Assembly: GCA_964487745.1 (NCBI GenBank)
Contig: CAZASG010000010.1
Location: 35,755 to 99,754 of the forward strand
Source of the DNA: Desulfolinea sp964487745
GTDB lineage: Bacteria > Chloroflexota > Anaerolineae > Anaerolineales > Villigracilaceae
Direction: 5' to 3'
Length of the DNA stretch: 64,000 nucleotides
Positions 16,748 through 25,700 of the stretch are shown here, in pieces; position 1 is the first letter of the stretch; the number at the start of each line of letters is the position of its first letter. A program made the translations under genes and the position numbers. The notes under the pieces are model-generated. The model made no database searches. It was given only the letters and a program-made list of their open reading frames with translations, and had not been told where the DNA came from.

Positions 16748-17251
16748 TTACTTCTCTTGGTGATAGCGTTTACCAGCCATTGCACCACGCATCATGGCGA
16801 TATTGCCTGTGCGTACCATTTCCAAAACGCCAAGCGGACTGAGCAACTCGACCAGGCTGGCGATCTTGTCTTCGGTACCAGTGATCTGTACAACAACGGA
16901 ATCAGACGCAACGTCCACGATGCTGCCACGGAAAATACTTGCCAGGCTGGCAACCTCCGCACGCTGATCGGGTGTAGCGCCGACTTTAATCAATGCCAAT
17001 TCACGAACAACGGCGGGCTGATCGGTCACATCCTGCACATCGACAACGTTGACCAATTTGTAGAGATTGGCTTCCACTTTGCTGGCATCCACACTGTCAT
17101 CCACGGTGATGGTCATGCGTGAGACATTCGGGGTTTCCGAGTTCCCTACATTTAAAGACTTGATGTTGAAATTACGACGACGGAATAATGAAGCTACACG
17201 GTTCAGTACACCGGGTTTATCTTCAACTAAAGCAACGATTGTATGATCCAT
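16748..17251 (-). CDS. ilvN: Acetolactate synthase small (regulatory) subunit
   Basis: The 167-residue protein starts HTIVALVEDKPGVLNRVASLF, the ACT-domain opening of IlvN/IlvH. SLNVGNSETPNVSRMTITV and the VDVQDVT strand follow. The C-terminal half is the second ACT-like domain. It binds valine and adjusts the activity of the catalytic subunit IlvB, whose gene ends two bases upstream. This is the usual size for IlvH-type subunits. Confidence 0.93.
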   Translation of the reverse strand: MDHTIVALVEDKPGVLNRVASLFRRRNFNIKSLNVGNSETPNVSRMTITVDDSVDASKVEANLYKLVNVVDVQDVTDQPAVVRELALIKVGATPDQRAEVASLASIFRGSIVDVASDSVVVQITGTEDKIASLVELLSPLGVLEMVRTGNIAMMRGAMAGKRYHQEK

Positions 17252-17253
17252 TT

Positions 17254-18954
17254 CTAACTCTCCTGTTTTTCCTGTATCGGGCGTCGTAACATCTCGTTCA
17301 GCGGAGCCCCGGCCGGAACCATCGGGTATACTGCTTCTTCATTCTCTACACGGAATTCGATCAAAACGGGACCAGGAGTTTCCTGAGCAAATTTGATCGC
17401 CTCCATCGCATCTTCGGGTTTTTCCACACGTCTTGCAGGGATACCGAAAGCCTCTGCCAATTTGACGAAATCAGGGCCCGAAATGGGTGTAGCAGCGTAA
17501 CGTTTATCGAAGAAAAACTCCTGCCATTGGCGTACCATGCCCAAAAAGCTGTTATTCATCAGCGCGATTTTTACGTCGGCACCTTCCTGAACGATGGTTG
17601 CTAACTCAGCCTGTGTCATCTGGAAACTGCCATCACCGTCGATTAACCAGACGGGCTTCTCTTTATCGGCAAACCAGGCCCCCAATGCAGCGGGGACACC
17701 GTATCCCATTGTGCCTGCGCCGCCGGATGTCAGCAGACGATAAGGTTTCTCGAATTCGTAATACTGGGCAGCCCACATCTGGTGCTGACCCACACCGGTC
17801 ACCACTGTCGAATCTCCTTGAGTGGCATTCCACAATGCACGGATGGCGTGGGCAGTATAGAGCTTGCCATCATCACGCCACTCCATGATGCTGCGTTCTT
17901 TGGTCTCGGCTTTCCATTGATCAATTTGTGCCATCCACCGAGGATGATCATATTCATCCATCATCGGGATCAAGTCGGTCAGTACATTTTTCAGATCACC
18001 CATTAAGGGCAGATCAACAGCGACATTTTTATGTACTTCGGTTGGGTCGATCTCAACGTGGATCTTCTTTGCCTTCGGGGCATAAGTGCTGAGCAAGCCA
18101 GTCACTCGGTCATCGAAGCGCATACCAAAAGCCAGAAGCAGATCGGCGTTCTGGATGGCTTCATTAGCATAGGCCTCGCCGTGCATCCCCATCATGCCCA
18201 GACTGAGCGGATCAGAAGCCGGAACCGACCCCAGCCCCAACAGGGTCATTGCAACCGGAGTATTGGTCTTGGTGGCGAACATCCGCAACTCATCCATCGC
18301 CCCGGACATTTGCACGCCATGTCCCGCCAAAATGACCGGTCGTTCAGCCGCTTCGATCAGCTTGACCGCTTCTTGCAGATCAGCTTCGGGCGCGCGTTCT
18401 GGCGGATGATAGCCAAGCAACGAGATCGGTTCTTCAGGATATTCGAATTCCATCTCTGCCAGTTGAGCGTTTTTGCAGAAATCGATCAAAACAGGGCCCG
18501 GGCGTCCGCTGCGGGCAATGTGGAAGGCTTCACGAACCACATCGGCGATCTCAGAAACATCGGTGATGAGATAGTTATGTTTTGTGATCGGGAGGGTAAT
18601 ACCCGTTACATCGATCTCTTGAAAAGCATCCCCGCCAATCAAATGGGCATGAACCTGTCCTGTGATGCATACGATCGGGACAGAGTCCATCATTGCGGTG
18701 GCAATTCCCGTAACCAGGTTCGTCGCTCCGGGACCAGACGTCGCTATGGCAACGCCGACCCTGCCCGAAGCACGAGCGTATCCGTCGGCGGCATGCGCGG
18801 CGCCTTGCTCGTGACGGGTGAGGATATGATGGATCGGGTATTTCAACATGGCATCATGGACGGGCATGATCGCGCCGCCGGGATATCCAAAAATGGTATC
18901 CACACCCTCGCGCACCATACATTCCATCATAATTTCTGCGCCGTTCATTTTCAT
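17254..18954 (-). CDS. ilvB: Acetolactate synthase large (catalytic) subunit
   Basis: The 566-residue protein is a ThDP enzyme. It opens with MNGAEIMMECMVREGVDTIFGYPGG, here noted by GYPGGAIMPVHD, and has the catalytic glutamate in TRHEQGAAHAADGYAR. The middle domain carries FAD-type AHC signatures (FDDRVTG). The ThDP site GDGSFQM...NNSFLGMVRQWQ lies in the C-terminal domain. It makes acetolactate from pyruvate, or acetohydroxybutyrate with 2-oxobutyrate, at the branch point of valine, leucine and isoleucine synthesis. It is two bases from ilvN and 30 bases after ilvD. Confidence 0.95.
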   Translation of the reverse strand: MKMNGAEIMMECMVREGVDTIFGYPGGAIMPVHDAMLKYPIHHILTRHEQGAAHAADGYARASGRVGVAIATSGPGATNLVTGIATAMMDSVPIVCITGQVHAHLIGGDAFQEIDVTGITLPITKHNYLITDVSEIADVVREAFHIARSGRPGPVLIDFCKNAQLAEMEFEYPEEPISLLGYHPPERAPEADLQEAVKLIEAAERPVILAGHGVQMSGAMDELRMFATKTNTPVAMTLLGLGSVPASDPLSLGMMGMHGEAYANEAIQNADLLLAFGMRFDDRVTGLLSTYAPKAKKIHVEIDPTEVHKNVAVDLPLMGDLKNVLTDLIPMMDEYDHPRWMAQIDQWKAETKERSIMEWRDDGKLYTAHAIRALWNATQGDSTVVTGVGQHQMWAAQYYEFEKPYRLLTSGGAGTMGYGVPAALGAWFADKEKPVWLIDGDGSFQMTQAELATIVQEGADVKIALMNNSFLGMVRQWQEFFFDKRYAATPISGPDFVKLAEAFGIPARRVEKPEDAMEAIKFAQETPGPVLIEFRVENEEAVYPMVPAGAPLNEMLRRPIQEKQES

Positions 18955-18983
18955 AATCTTTCTCCTCTTGAATAATTCCGAAA

Positions 18984-20657
18984 TTAAAAATCGGTTTTTA
19001 AGACTGCACCGCTATCGGCAGATGTGACAAAGTGGGCATAACGTTTGAGCCAGGGGCTTTGCGTATTCGGCGTAAATGGGGGCAAAGCGTCCAAGCGTGC
19101 CTGGATCTCCTCGTCACTCAGTTGTACATTCAAGGTGCGTGCTCCCAGATCGATCTCGATCATGTCACCGTTCTCAAGCACCGCAATCGGGCCACGTGCC
19201 GCTGCTTCGGGGCTGATATGTCCGATGCAGGCACCGCGTGTACCGCCTGAAAAACGCCCGTCGGTGATAAGTGCCACTTTTTCGCCCAAACCCATCCCCA
19301 TGATGGCGGATGTTGGCGAAAGCATCTCCTGCATACCGGGGCCACCTTTTGGTCCCTCGTAGCGGATGACGACCACATCACCTTCCTGTACTTCCTGATT
19401 TAAAATGCCGCGCATGGCATCATCCTGGCTTTCATAAATGCGGGCAGGGCCTGTATGCTGGTGCATCGCCGGAGCCACGCCGCCAGTTTTAACGACTGAT
19501 CCATTGGGTGCTAAATTACCGAACAGGATAGATAGCCCGCCGCTCTCCGAATAGGGATCATCCAGTGGATGAATGACATCCTCTTCCCTAACATTTATCC
19601 CGGCGATAGACTCACGCAGACTTGAGCCTGCCACCGTTGGCCGATCAAGGTGCAGCACCCCATCTTTTTTCGCCAACTCGTTCAAAATAGCCGGTACGCC
19701 ACCCGCGCGATGGACATCTTCCATATGCCACTGCCCCGAGGGGCTGACTTTACATAAATGAGGTGTTTTCTTTGCAACTTTGTTGATTCTTTTAAGGTCG
19801 TAGGCAATCCCCGCTTCGTGTGCCAATGCCAGTGTGTGTAAAACCGTGTTCGTGCTGCCGCCCATCGCCATATCCAGCGCGAAGGCATCGTCGATGGCTT
19901 CTGGGGTCACGATCTGGCGCGGGGTCAGATCTTTCCCAACCAGGTCCATGATCTGGCTGGCAGCTTTTTGCGCCAGCGCTTCGCGCTCTTCGCTCAGCGC
20001 CAGTGCCGAGCCGTTGAAGGGCAGTGCCAATCCCAAAACTTCCAGCAGACAATTCATAGAATTGGCGGTGAACATCCCCGAACAGGATCCGCAGGTCGGG
20101 CAGCCGAAGTCTTCGAGTGTTTTCAGCCGTTCGGCGTCGATCTTGCCTGCCTTATATGCCCCGACGCCCTCAAAGACCGAAACCAGATCAACCACAGTGC
20201 CATCCGGCGTTTTACCGGCAGCCATTGGTCCGCCTGAAACAATAATGGTGGGAATATCCACGCGCAAGGCTGCCATCGTCATGCCGGGCACGATTTTGTC
20301 GCAATTCGTGATGCAGACCATGCCATCGAATTGGTGTGCCTGGATCATCGTTTCAACACTGTCGGCGATCAACTCGCGAGAAGGCAGACTGTATTTCATG
20401 CCGTAATGTCCCATCGCGATGCCATCATCCACGCCGATGGTGTTGAACTCAAATGGTACACCGCCCGCCGCGAGGACAGTCTTTTTTACCTGACGCCCAA
20501 AATCCTGTAAGTGGACGTGTCCCGGAATGATGTCGATATAGGAATTGACGATGGCGATAAAAGGCTTGTGGAAGTCTTCATCGCGGACGCCGGTCGCTTT
20601 GAGCAGGGAGCGGTGGGGGGCACGTTCGTACCCTTTTTTGATGGTGTCTGATCTCAT
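18984..20657 (-). CDS. ilvD: Dihydroxy-acid dehydratase
   Basis: The 557-residue protein has the IlvD/Edd signature CDKIVPGM, CGSCSGMFTANSMN with the Fe-S cysteines, and GRFSGGTRG near the end. These give a cluster-containing enzyme that dehydrates dihydroxy acids to 2-oxoisovalerate and 2-oxo-3-methylvalerate. It is the first structural gene of the operon. It starts 37 bases after the attenuator stem-loop, with AAAGGA ahead of the ATG. Expression should therefore depend on the leader peptide described next to it. Confidence 0.95.
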   Translation of the reverse strand: MRSDTIKKGYERAPHRSLLKATGVRDEDFHKPFIAIVNSYIDIIPGHVHLQDFGRQVKKTVLAAGGVPFEFNTIGVDDGIAMGHYGMKYSLPSRELIADSVETMIQAHQFDGMVCITNCDKIVPGMTMAALRVDIPTIIVSGGPMAAGKTPDGTVVDLVSVFEGVGAYKAGKIDAERLKTLEDFGCPTCGSCSGMFTANSMNCLLEVLGLALPFNGSALALSEEREALAQKAASQIMDLVGKDLTPRQIVTPEAIDDAFALDMAMGGSTNTVLHTLALAHEAGIAYDLKRINKVAKKTPHLCKVSPSGQWHMEDVHRAGGVPAILNELAKKDGVLHLDRPTVAGSSLRESIAGINVREEDVIHPLDDPYSESGGLSILFGNLAPNGSVVKTGGVAPAMHQHTGPARIYESQDDAMRGILNQEVQEGDVVVIRYEGPKGGPGMQEMLSPTSAIMGMGLGEKVALITDGRFSGGTRGACIGHISPEAAARGPIAVLENGDMIEIDLGARTLNVQLSDEEIQARLDALPPFTPNTQSPWLKRYAHFVTSADSGAVLKTDF

Positions 20658-20684
20658 CTTTATCCTTTTTGTTTATTATTAAGC

Positions 20685-20720
20685 AAACAAAAAGGGCTGC
20701 CCGTTTGGGCAGCCCTTTTT
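20685..20720 (-). terminator. Attenuator terminator of the ilv-leu operon
   Basis: The stem GGGCTGCCC/GGGCAGCCC (20707-20715 with 20694-20702) with loop AAAC is flanked by AAAAA and TTTTT. On the minus strand it ends in CCCTTTTTGTTT. It lies between the leader peptide and ilvD. Confidence 0.92.
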
Positions 20721-20773
20721 CAGCTTCAGCTTTGTGCTTCTACTTGCGCTCTATCTCGCAAGCTTCCCAAACG
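20702..20773 (-). promoter_or_regulatory. Antiterminator pairing of the ilv leader
   Basis: CGTTTGGGAAGC (20762-20773, inside leader codons 26-30) can pair with GCTGCCCAAACG (20702-20713), eight bases perfectly plus three more after one mismatch. The downstream arm overlaps the terminator stem and loop, so the two structures exclude each other. A second hairpin, CTTGCG/CGCAAG (about 20744-20763), overlaps the upstream arm and could act as the competing 1:2 helix. Confidence 0.75.
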
Positions 20774-20850
20774 TGCATATCCTTGGTCCAAATAATAAGG
20801 ACAAGGCTAATAAGGGTAAGGCTAATAAGAGCGAGTAAGTTCAAAGACAT
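20740..20850 (-). CDS. Branched-chain amino-acid leader peptide
   Basis: A 36-codon frame starts MSLNLLALISLTLISLVLII. Thirteen of the first 20 residues are Leu, Ile or Val, mostly read from CTT and ATT codons. It lies 45 bases after a consensus promoter and before a terminator ahead of ilvD. This is the layout of classical ribosome-mediated attenuation in enterobacterial ilv and leu operons. Stalling at the Leu/Ile/Val codons would leave codons 26-30 free to form the antiterminator. The ribosome-binding site is weak: AAGGAAA is 24 bases upstream. A short hydrophobic membrane peptide is the alternative, but the surrounding structures make the leader role much more likely. Confidence 0.85.
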   Translation of the reverse strand: MSLNLLALISLTLISLVLIIWTKDMHVWEACEIERK

Positions 20851-20894
20851 TAGATTAAAAGATTTAGTAGGTTTTCCTTGCTAAGTTGGGCGGT

Positions 20895-20923
20895 ATTCTA
20901 CAGGACTAATGAGTCCCTGTCAA
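20895..20923 (-). promoter_or_regulatory. Promoter of the ilv-leu operon
   Basis: On the minus strand a perfect -35 TTGACA (20918-20923) and -10 TAGAAT (20895-20900) are 17 bp apart. Transcription should start near 20888, about 38 bases before the leader-peptide ATG. Confidence 0.9.
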
Positions 20924-21100
20924 GCAAAGATGGGAAATTGACCAATTTGTTAACCATATTTTTACATGGATGCAGATTTCTGACAAAATTTGGGTAATAA
21001 TGCCAAAAGAATTGCAAATAGATTGCATTTTTGTTATTCCCACCATTGGTTCCTTGACCCTTATCGTAGGCAAGGCTAAAATTTCTCAAACCTTAAAATA

Positions 21101-21109
21101 TGCTATACT
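21101..21109 (+). promoter_or_regulatory. Extended -10 promoter of the DUF6754/MutL-like operon
   Basis: TGCTATACT is an extended -10 (TG-n-TATACT). No convincing -35 lies 17 bp upstream. Its start point would fall at 21116-21117, on the first base of the following ATG. Confidence 0.6.
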
Positions 21110-21116
21110 TTGGTGC

Positions 21117-21350
21117 ATGCGAACGCCAAGCGCTGAGTGGACAAAATGGGCTGAAACCCTTTCTCGTTTTCAGTTAGACGGGATCGCTGCTTGGTTGCTG
21201 GAAGCCTCTGAGCCTTTGCTTCTAATAGGTGCACAATTTATATATTTTGGACAGCCTGTTTTAGGCAACGAGCGCCTAATAAAATTTGCACAATTTCTTG
21301 AAGATAAAGAAGAAACTCGAGCGTTCGCCGCTTTCCTAAGGAAGGAATGA
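21117..21350 (+). CDS. Conserved-looking 77-residue protein, operon leader gene
   Basis: The start is set at ATG 21117 (MRTPSAEW). Starting earlier at 20970 would place the operon promoter inside the gene. There is no Shine-Dalgarno and the ATG is seven bases after the -10, so the mRNA is probably leaderless. The 77-residue product is mostly amphipathic helix. Its central stretch ASEPLLLIGAQFIYFGQPVL is hydrophobic, and charged residues EDKEET lie near the end. I know no function. Its stop is four bases before the GTG of the DUF6754 gene, so it belongs to that operon. Confidence 0.65.
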   Translation: MRTPSAEWTKWAETLSRFQLDGIAAWLLEASEPLLLIGAQFIYFGQPVLGNERLIKFAQFLEDKEETRAFAAFLRKE

Positions 21351-21353
21351 TTC

Positions 21354-22103
21354 GTGCCTTTACCCACTCTCATTGGTCTCACTCTCATAGCATTTAGCGC
21401 AATTCTCTTGATTGGGCTTTACCTGCTTAAAGACCGGGTGAAAGCCTCTTTTCGAAAAATTCCCGCGTTTTCGAAATTTGACAAATCCGTTGGAACAGCC
21501 GTTGAAAAAGGGACACGCATTCACTTTTCTTTGGGTTCCGCAGATGTCGTACGCTCTCGCACGGCGGCTTCTTTTGTCGGGCTAAGTGTTCTGCGTCGTG
21601 TTGTAGAACTAGCTGCCGCCAGCGACGAGCCGCCTGTGGCAACTACAGGCGATGCTGCACTGGCAGTCCTTTCCCAAGACAGCTTGCGGACAGCTTATCG
21701 CGTTGCGGGTGCGGAGCAACAGTTCAAAGCAGATACAGGACGTGTGACCGGCTTGACACCTTTCTCCTATGCAGCAGCCTCTCTTTCAACCATTTACGAT
21801 GAAAATATCTCGTCCAACGCACTTATAGGTGGATTTGGTGTTGAAGTCGGCTTGTTAGCGGATGCAACCGAACGCAAAGACGCTTATGCCCTTGCTGCGG
21901 CAGATTCCCTCCCTGCACAGGCAGTGCTCTATGTGAATTCCAAAGAACCGTTAATTGGTGAAGAATTATTTACTTCAGGTGCATATCTTAATGCTGGTCG
22001 AGCACATACTGTAAGCTTATACGTGCAAGATGCATTGCGTTGGCTGATTATTTTGGTTTTGCTTGGGGGAGCGGTAATGAAATTTTTGGCGGGGTTGGTA
22101 TGA
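21354..22103 (+). CDS. DUF6754 family membrane protein
   Basis: A GTG start with AAGGAA seven bases upstream gives 249 residues. One membrane segment lies at residues 5-25 and another at the C terminus (LRWLIILVLLGGAVMKFLAGL). The soluble middle matches DUF6754 as I know it from Chloroflexi: GTRIHFSLGSADV, LSVLRRVVELAAASDEPPVAT, LSQDSLRTAYRVAG, GLTPFSYAAA and GFGVEVGLLADA. No function is established. It overlaps the next gene by four bases (ATGA) and is the most recognisable member of this eight-gene operon. Confidence 0.8.
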   Translation: MPLPTLIGLTLIAFSAILLIGLYLLKDRVKASFRKIPAFSKFDKSVGTAVEKGTRIHFSLGSADVVRSRTAASFVGLSVLRRVVELAAASDEPPVATTGDAALAVLSQDSLRTAYRVAGAEQQFKADTGRVTGLTPFSYAAASLSTIYDENISSNALIGGFGVEVGLLADATERKDAYALAAADSLPAQAVLYVNSKEPLIGEELFTSGAYLNAGRAHTVSLYVQDALRWLIILVLLGGAVMKFLAGLV

Positions 22104-22720
22104 GCCGATACTTTGCCCCGGCAATAGCTATTTCAACAGGCCTATTGGTCTTATTAGGCTATTTTTTTCCACTTGGCTCATTTGCCGGGTTACGCGTAGC
22201 AATTATCCATTGGGCAGTTATTCTCGCCGGCGCTGCTGTTTTTATTGGCGTATTGAACCTGCTTTCCGTACACTATAAAAAAATACGTGCAAAAGAAAAG
22301 AATAGTATCTACAGCCTTTTGCTGATCGCTTCCCTTTTATTTACGCTTGTTTTTGGCATTATCTCTGGTTCAAACTCACCGGCAATGCTCAATGTTTTCA
22401 ACATGGTTATTTTGCCGGTTGAAACCAGTCTGATGGCTATCATGGCTGTAACGCTGCTCTATGCGAGCATTCGTCTTTTACGCAAAAGAAATGATCTGAT
22501 GAGCATCATTTTTCTGGTGGTAGCTGTTTTGGTAATGCTTGGTTCTGCACCTTTGCCTTTTTTCGAGATCCCCTTATTTAGTAATTTGATCAGACCTTAT
22601 CTGGTCTCTGTTTTTGCTACAAGTGGAGCTCGCGGCATTTTAATAGGTGTTGCTTTGGGCACCCTGCTAACCGGTTTGCGCGTTCTCATGGGTGCAGACC
22701 GACCTTATGGGGATAAATAA
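22100..22720 (+). CDS. Polytopic membrane protein of the DUF6754 operon
   Basis: The start is set at the ATG overlapping the DUF6754 stop, giving 206 residues (MSRYFAPAIAI). It has about six membrane segments, at residues 5-22, 30-52, 66-85, 97-117, 125-147 and 170-190, with basic loops after the second (KKIRAKEKN) and fourth (RLLRKRND). No conserved catalytic motif is visible and I do not recognise the family. Its stop TAA overlaps the next ATG by one base. Confidence 0.75.
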   Translation: MSRYFAPAIAISTGLLVLLGYFFPLGSFAGLRVAIIHWAVILAGAAVFIGVLNLLSVHYKKIRAKEKNSIYSLLLIASLLFTLVFGIISGSNSPAMLNVFNMVILPVETSLMAIMAVTLLYASIRLLRKRNDLMSIIFLVVAVLVMLGSAPLPFFEIPLFSNLIRPYLVSVFATSGARGILIGVALGTLLTGLRVLMGADRPYGDK

Positions 22721-25700
22721 TGGAAACTATCCGATGCCCAATTTGTGGCACCCCCAACCCCGATTCTTTGGAACGTTGCAAAGCTTGTAACCAGCTCTTG
22801 AGGCAGAGCACAAGTGAGTTGGACGGTGGCGGGGAGCTCATCTCCTCAGGACAGACTCCCACGAAAAAGAAAACATCTGAGCTTGAACAAGTGCTTCCTG
22901 CCTGGTTGCGTCACGCTCGTAAGAGCGAAGATCAAGAAGAAGCTTCCCCAGATTCTGAAGAGACGCAGGCAGAAGATCCTGAGGAAGAGACACCGATACT
23001 CCCTGATTTTTCTGAGGAGCCCGAAGAAGATAAAAAAGCCGAAGCAGCAGATCCGCTGGATTGGCTCGCCGGTCTGGAAAGTGACGATGATGATGAGGAA
23101 GAAGTTGCTGATTGGTTGGTGAATTTGCAGGGTGATCTTGCACCTGAAGATGCACCCGAAGCTGAGGAGCCGCTTCCTGCCGGAACTCCTGCGACAGAAG
23201 AGCCGATTACAGCCAATATTCCACCTTCTACCGCAGATGAAGACGAAGAATCGATAAAAACTGACGAATTGCCCGGATGGGTTTCTGATCTTCAGGGAGA
23301 TGCTGGCGATGATATAGAATCGATGCCAGATTTACTAGAAGAAGAGGAAGTTACTCTTCTTCAGGATGATGCTGACGAAGGCGAACTTCCGGATTGGCTT
23401 GCTCGTCTTTCAGAAGAAGCAGATTCGTCTCCAGCAACCGACGAAACGTCCGCTCCTGAGCTTGCTTCTGCACCAATGGCGGATGCAGAACCTCCGGCAA
23501 ATGATTCTAAAGATGACCTCCCCGACTGGATGGGAGAACTTCAGGCTGTAGGTGAAGTAACAGTCGAGGGTATGCCCCCAATAGCTGAAGAGACCGAAGA
23601 AGCTTCTGTTGAAGACGAAGAGACACCTCTAGTTACAGAAGATGATCTTCCCGGCTGGCTTTTGAGCGGGGACGAAAATCCCCCTGCCCCTGAAAGCGCC
23701 GAAGAAGTACAGCCTGCTGAAGCTACCGATGAACTTCCCGATTGGATGGGAAATCTCGAAAATATTGAAAACGACTCTGCCGAGGCACCTTCCGCTGCCT
23801 TGATCGATGAAAGCCTACCTGACTGGCTTTCCGAAGAAACCGAAAGTCCTCTTGCCGTTGAAAGTGCTGACGAAGCACAGCCTGCTGAGAGCACCGGCGA
23901 CAAACTTCCTGACTGGATGGCAGATATTCAAGTACCGGAAGATACAGCTCCTGTTGTTGAGAGCCCGGAAGAAGTGCAACCTGCTGTATCCTCTGAAGAA
24001 CTCCCCGACTGGATGGCAGGTCTTCAAGCGCCGGTAGAGGAAGCATCTGTCGAAGGGGGCATTGAAGATGTGCCATCTTCCGATGCAGAGGATGCGCTTG
24101 AAAAAGCATCTGCACCTGCAATAGCGGAAGAAGAGTCTTCTGCCCCAATTGAAGATGATCTTCCCGGCTGGCTTGGTTCTATCCCGGCTGAAGATTTTTC
24201 TGGACAGGACCTTGAAACGGAAGATGCCTCTCCTCAGGCAGATTCTCAGAAAGAGCTGGCAAGCTCACAGGCGTCTGAGACATCCGACACAGGCACTGTA
24301 GCTGCTGACGATTCCCCCGATTGGTTAGATAGAATCGAGAAACCGGAAACAGGTCCGCTTGAAGAGATCAAACCGTCCTCAACTGAAGACGAGACACCAG
24401 ATTGGCTATCTTCATTGCCCGTGGACGAGCTTGGTAGCGAAGAAGAAAGCCCCTCCGAAGCGGAGCCTACAGCAGCTATTTCAAGTAGTCCCGCTTTTGT
24501 TGATGATGACTCTCTTTTGGATACAGGTGAAGGTGACGATGCCGACGAAATTTTTGGCATCGAAATGCCTGATTGGCTTTCAAGTTTGTCTCCTTCTGAT
24601 CTGGACAGTGCAGGAGAAGAAGAACCTCAGACAACCAAAGCGGATGTCCCTGAAGATTTATCTGACGCAGAGCTGCCGAGCTGGGTACAGGCAATGCGCC
24701 CGGTGGCATCTGTTGTCTCTGATTCGTCTAAGTCAAGAGCCAGTGAAGAACACGTTGTTGCTTCCAGTGGCCCGTTGGCAGGCTTGAGCGGGATTCTGCC
24801 CGTTGGCCCTGGGATGGGACCGAAGAACAAGCCCAGAGCACATGCTCTTAAGTTGCGTGTCAATGAAAGCCAACAGAGCAGTGCGGCTATTTTGGAAAAA
24901 TTATTGGCGAGTGAGGCAGAACCCGCTGCTACACGCGCTGCTGAAAAAACTGCTTCGATCCCTCTTTTGCGTTGGGCAATTACGCTGCTGCTTTTCCTGA
25001 CGATAGGCTTCTCTCTGTTTACTCAAACGATGATGACACCTTCTCCGAATATTGCCGTGCCAGAAGTTGGAGATGCTATTGAAGCGGTTAATCAACTTTC
25101 AGGTGATGGAAGTGCTCTGCTCATTTTTGATTATGAAGCAGCTTTATCTGCAGAAATGCAGGCTGCGGCAGCTCCGCTTGCGGACCATATTCTATTGCGG
25201 GGAGAGAATATAGCCTTGCTCTCTACATCCCCCACGGGACCTGCTTTGGCAGAGCAATTCTTGCGAGAGACGCAAAGCAGACATAATTATCAGCCTGGTT
25301 CAAATTATGTGAATTTAGGCTATTTGCCTGGCGGTGCATCGGGGATGTTGAACTTTGTAAGTAGCCCGCATAATGCTATTGCTGCACAAATGGATGGCAT
25401 TTCTGTTTGGACCCTGCCCCCACTTGCCAATATTAGTAAACTGACAGATTTCTCGCTTGTGCTTGTATTGACCGACGATGTCGAACGTGGACGCGCGTGG
25501 ATTGAACAGGCTTCCGCTACCCTGAACGATGCCTCGGTCCCCCTGCTGATGGCTGTCAGTGCCCAGGCAGAGCCGGTTATTTACCCGTACTATGCCTCTG
25601 CGCAAGTAGACGGTCTTGTTAGTGGGCTCTCTGGTGGCGCAACTTATGAGCGCCTTCAGGGGCAAAACGGACTTGGTCGCAAATATTGGGATTCTTATAG

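Noticed and set aside
18031..18975. Plus-strand frame of 314 codons opposite ilvB
   Set aside because: Antisense shadow of ilvB with no Shine-Dalgarno.
20669..20884. Plus-strand frame of 71 codons in the ilv leader
   Set aside because: It is the antisense of the leader peptide and terminator, which have strong signals on the minus strand.
20685..20900. T-box riboswitch for the ilv operon
   Set aside because: No TGGNACCGCG bulge sequence is present; the leader peptide and alternative helices explain the region.
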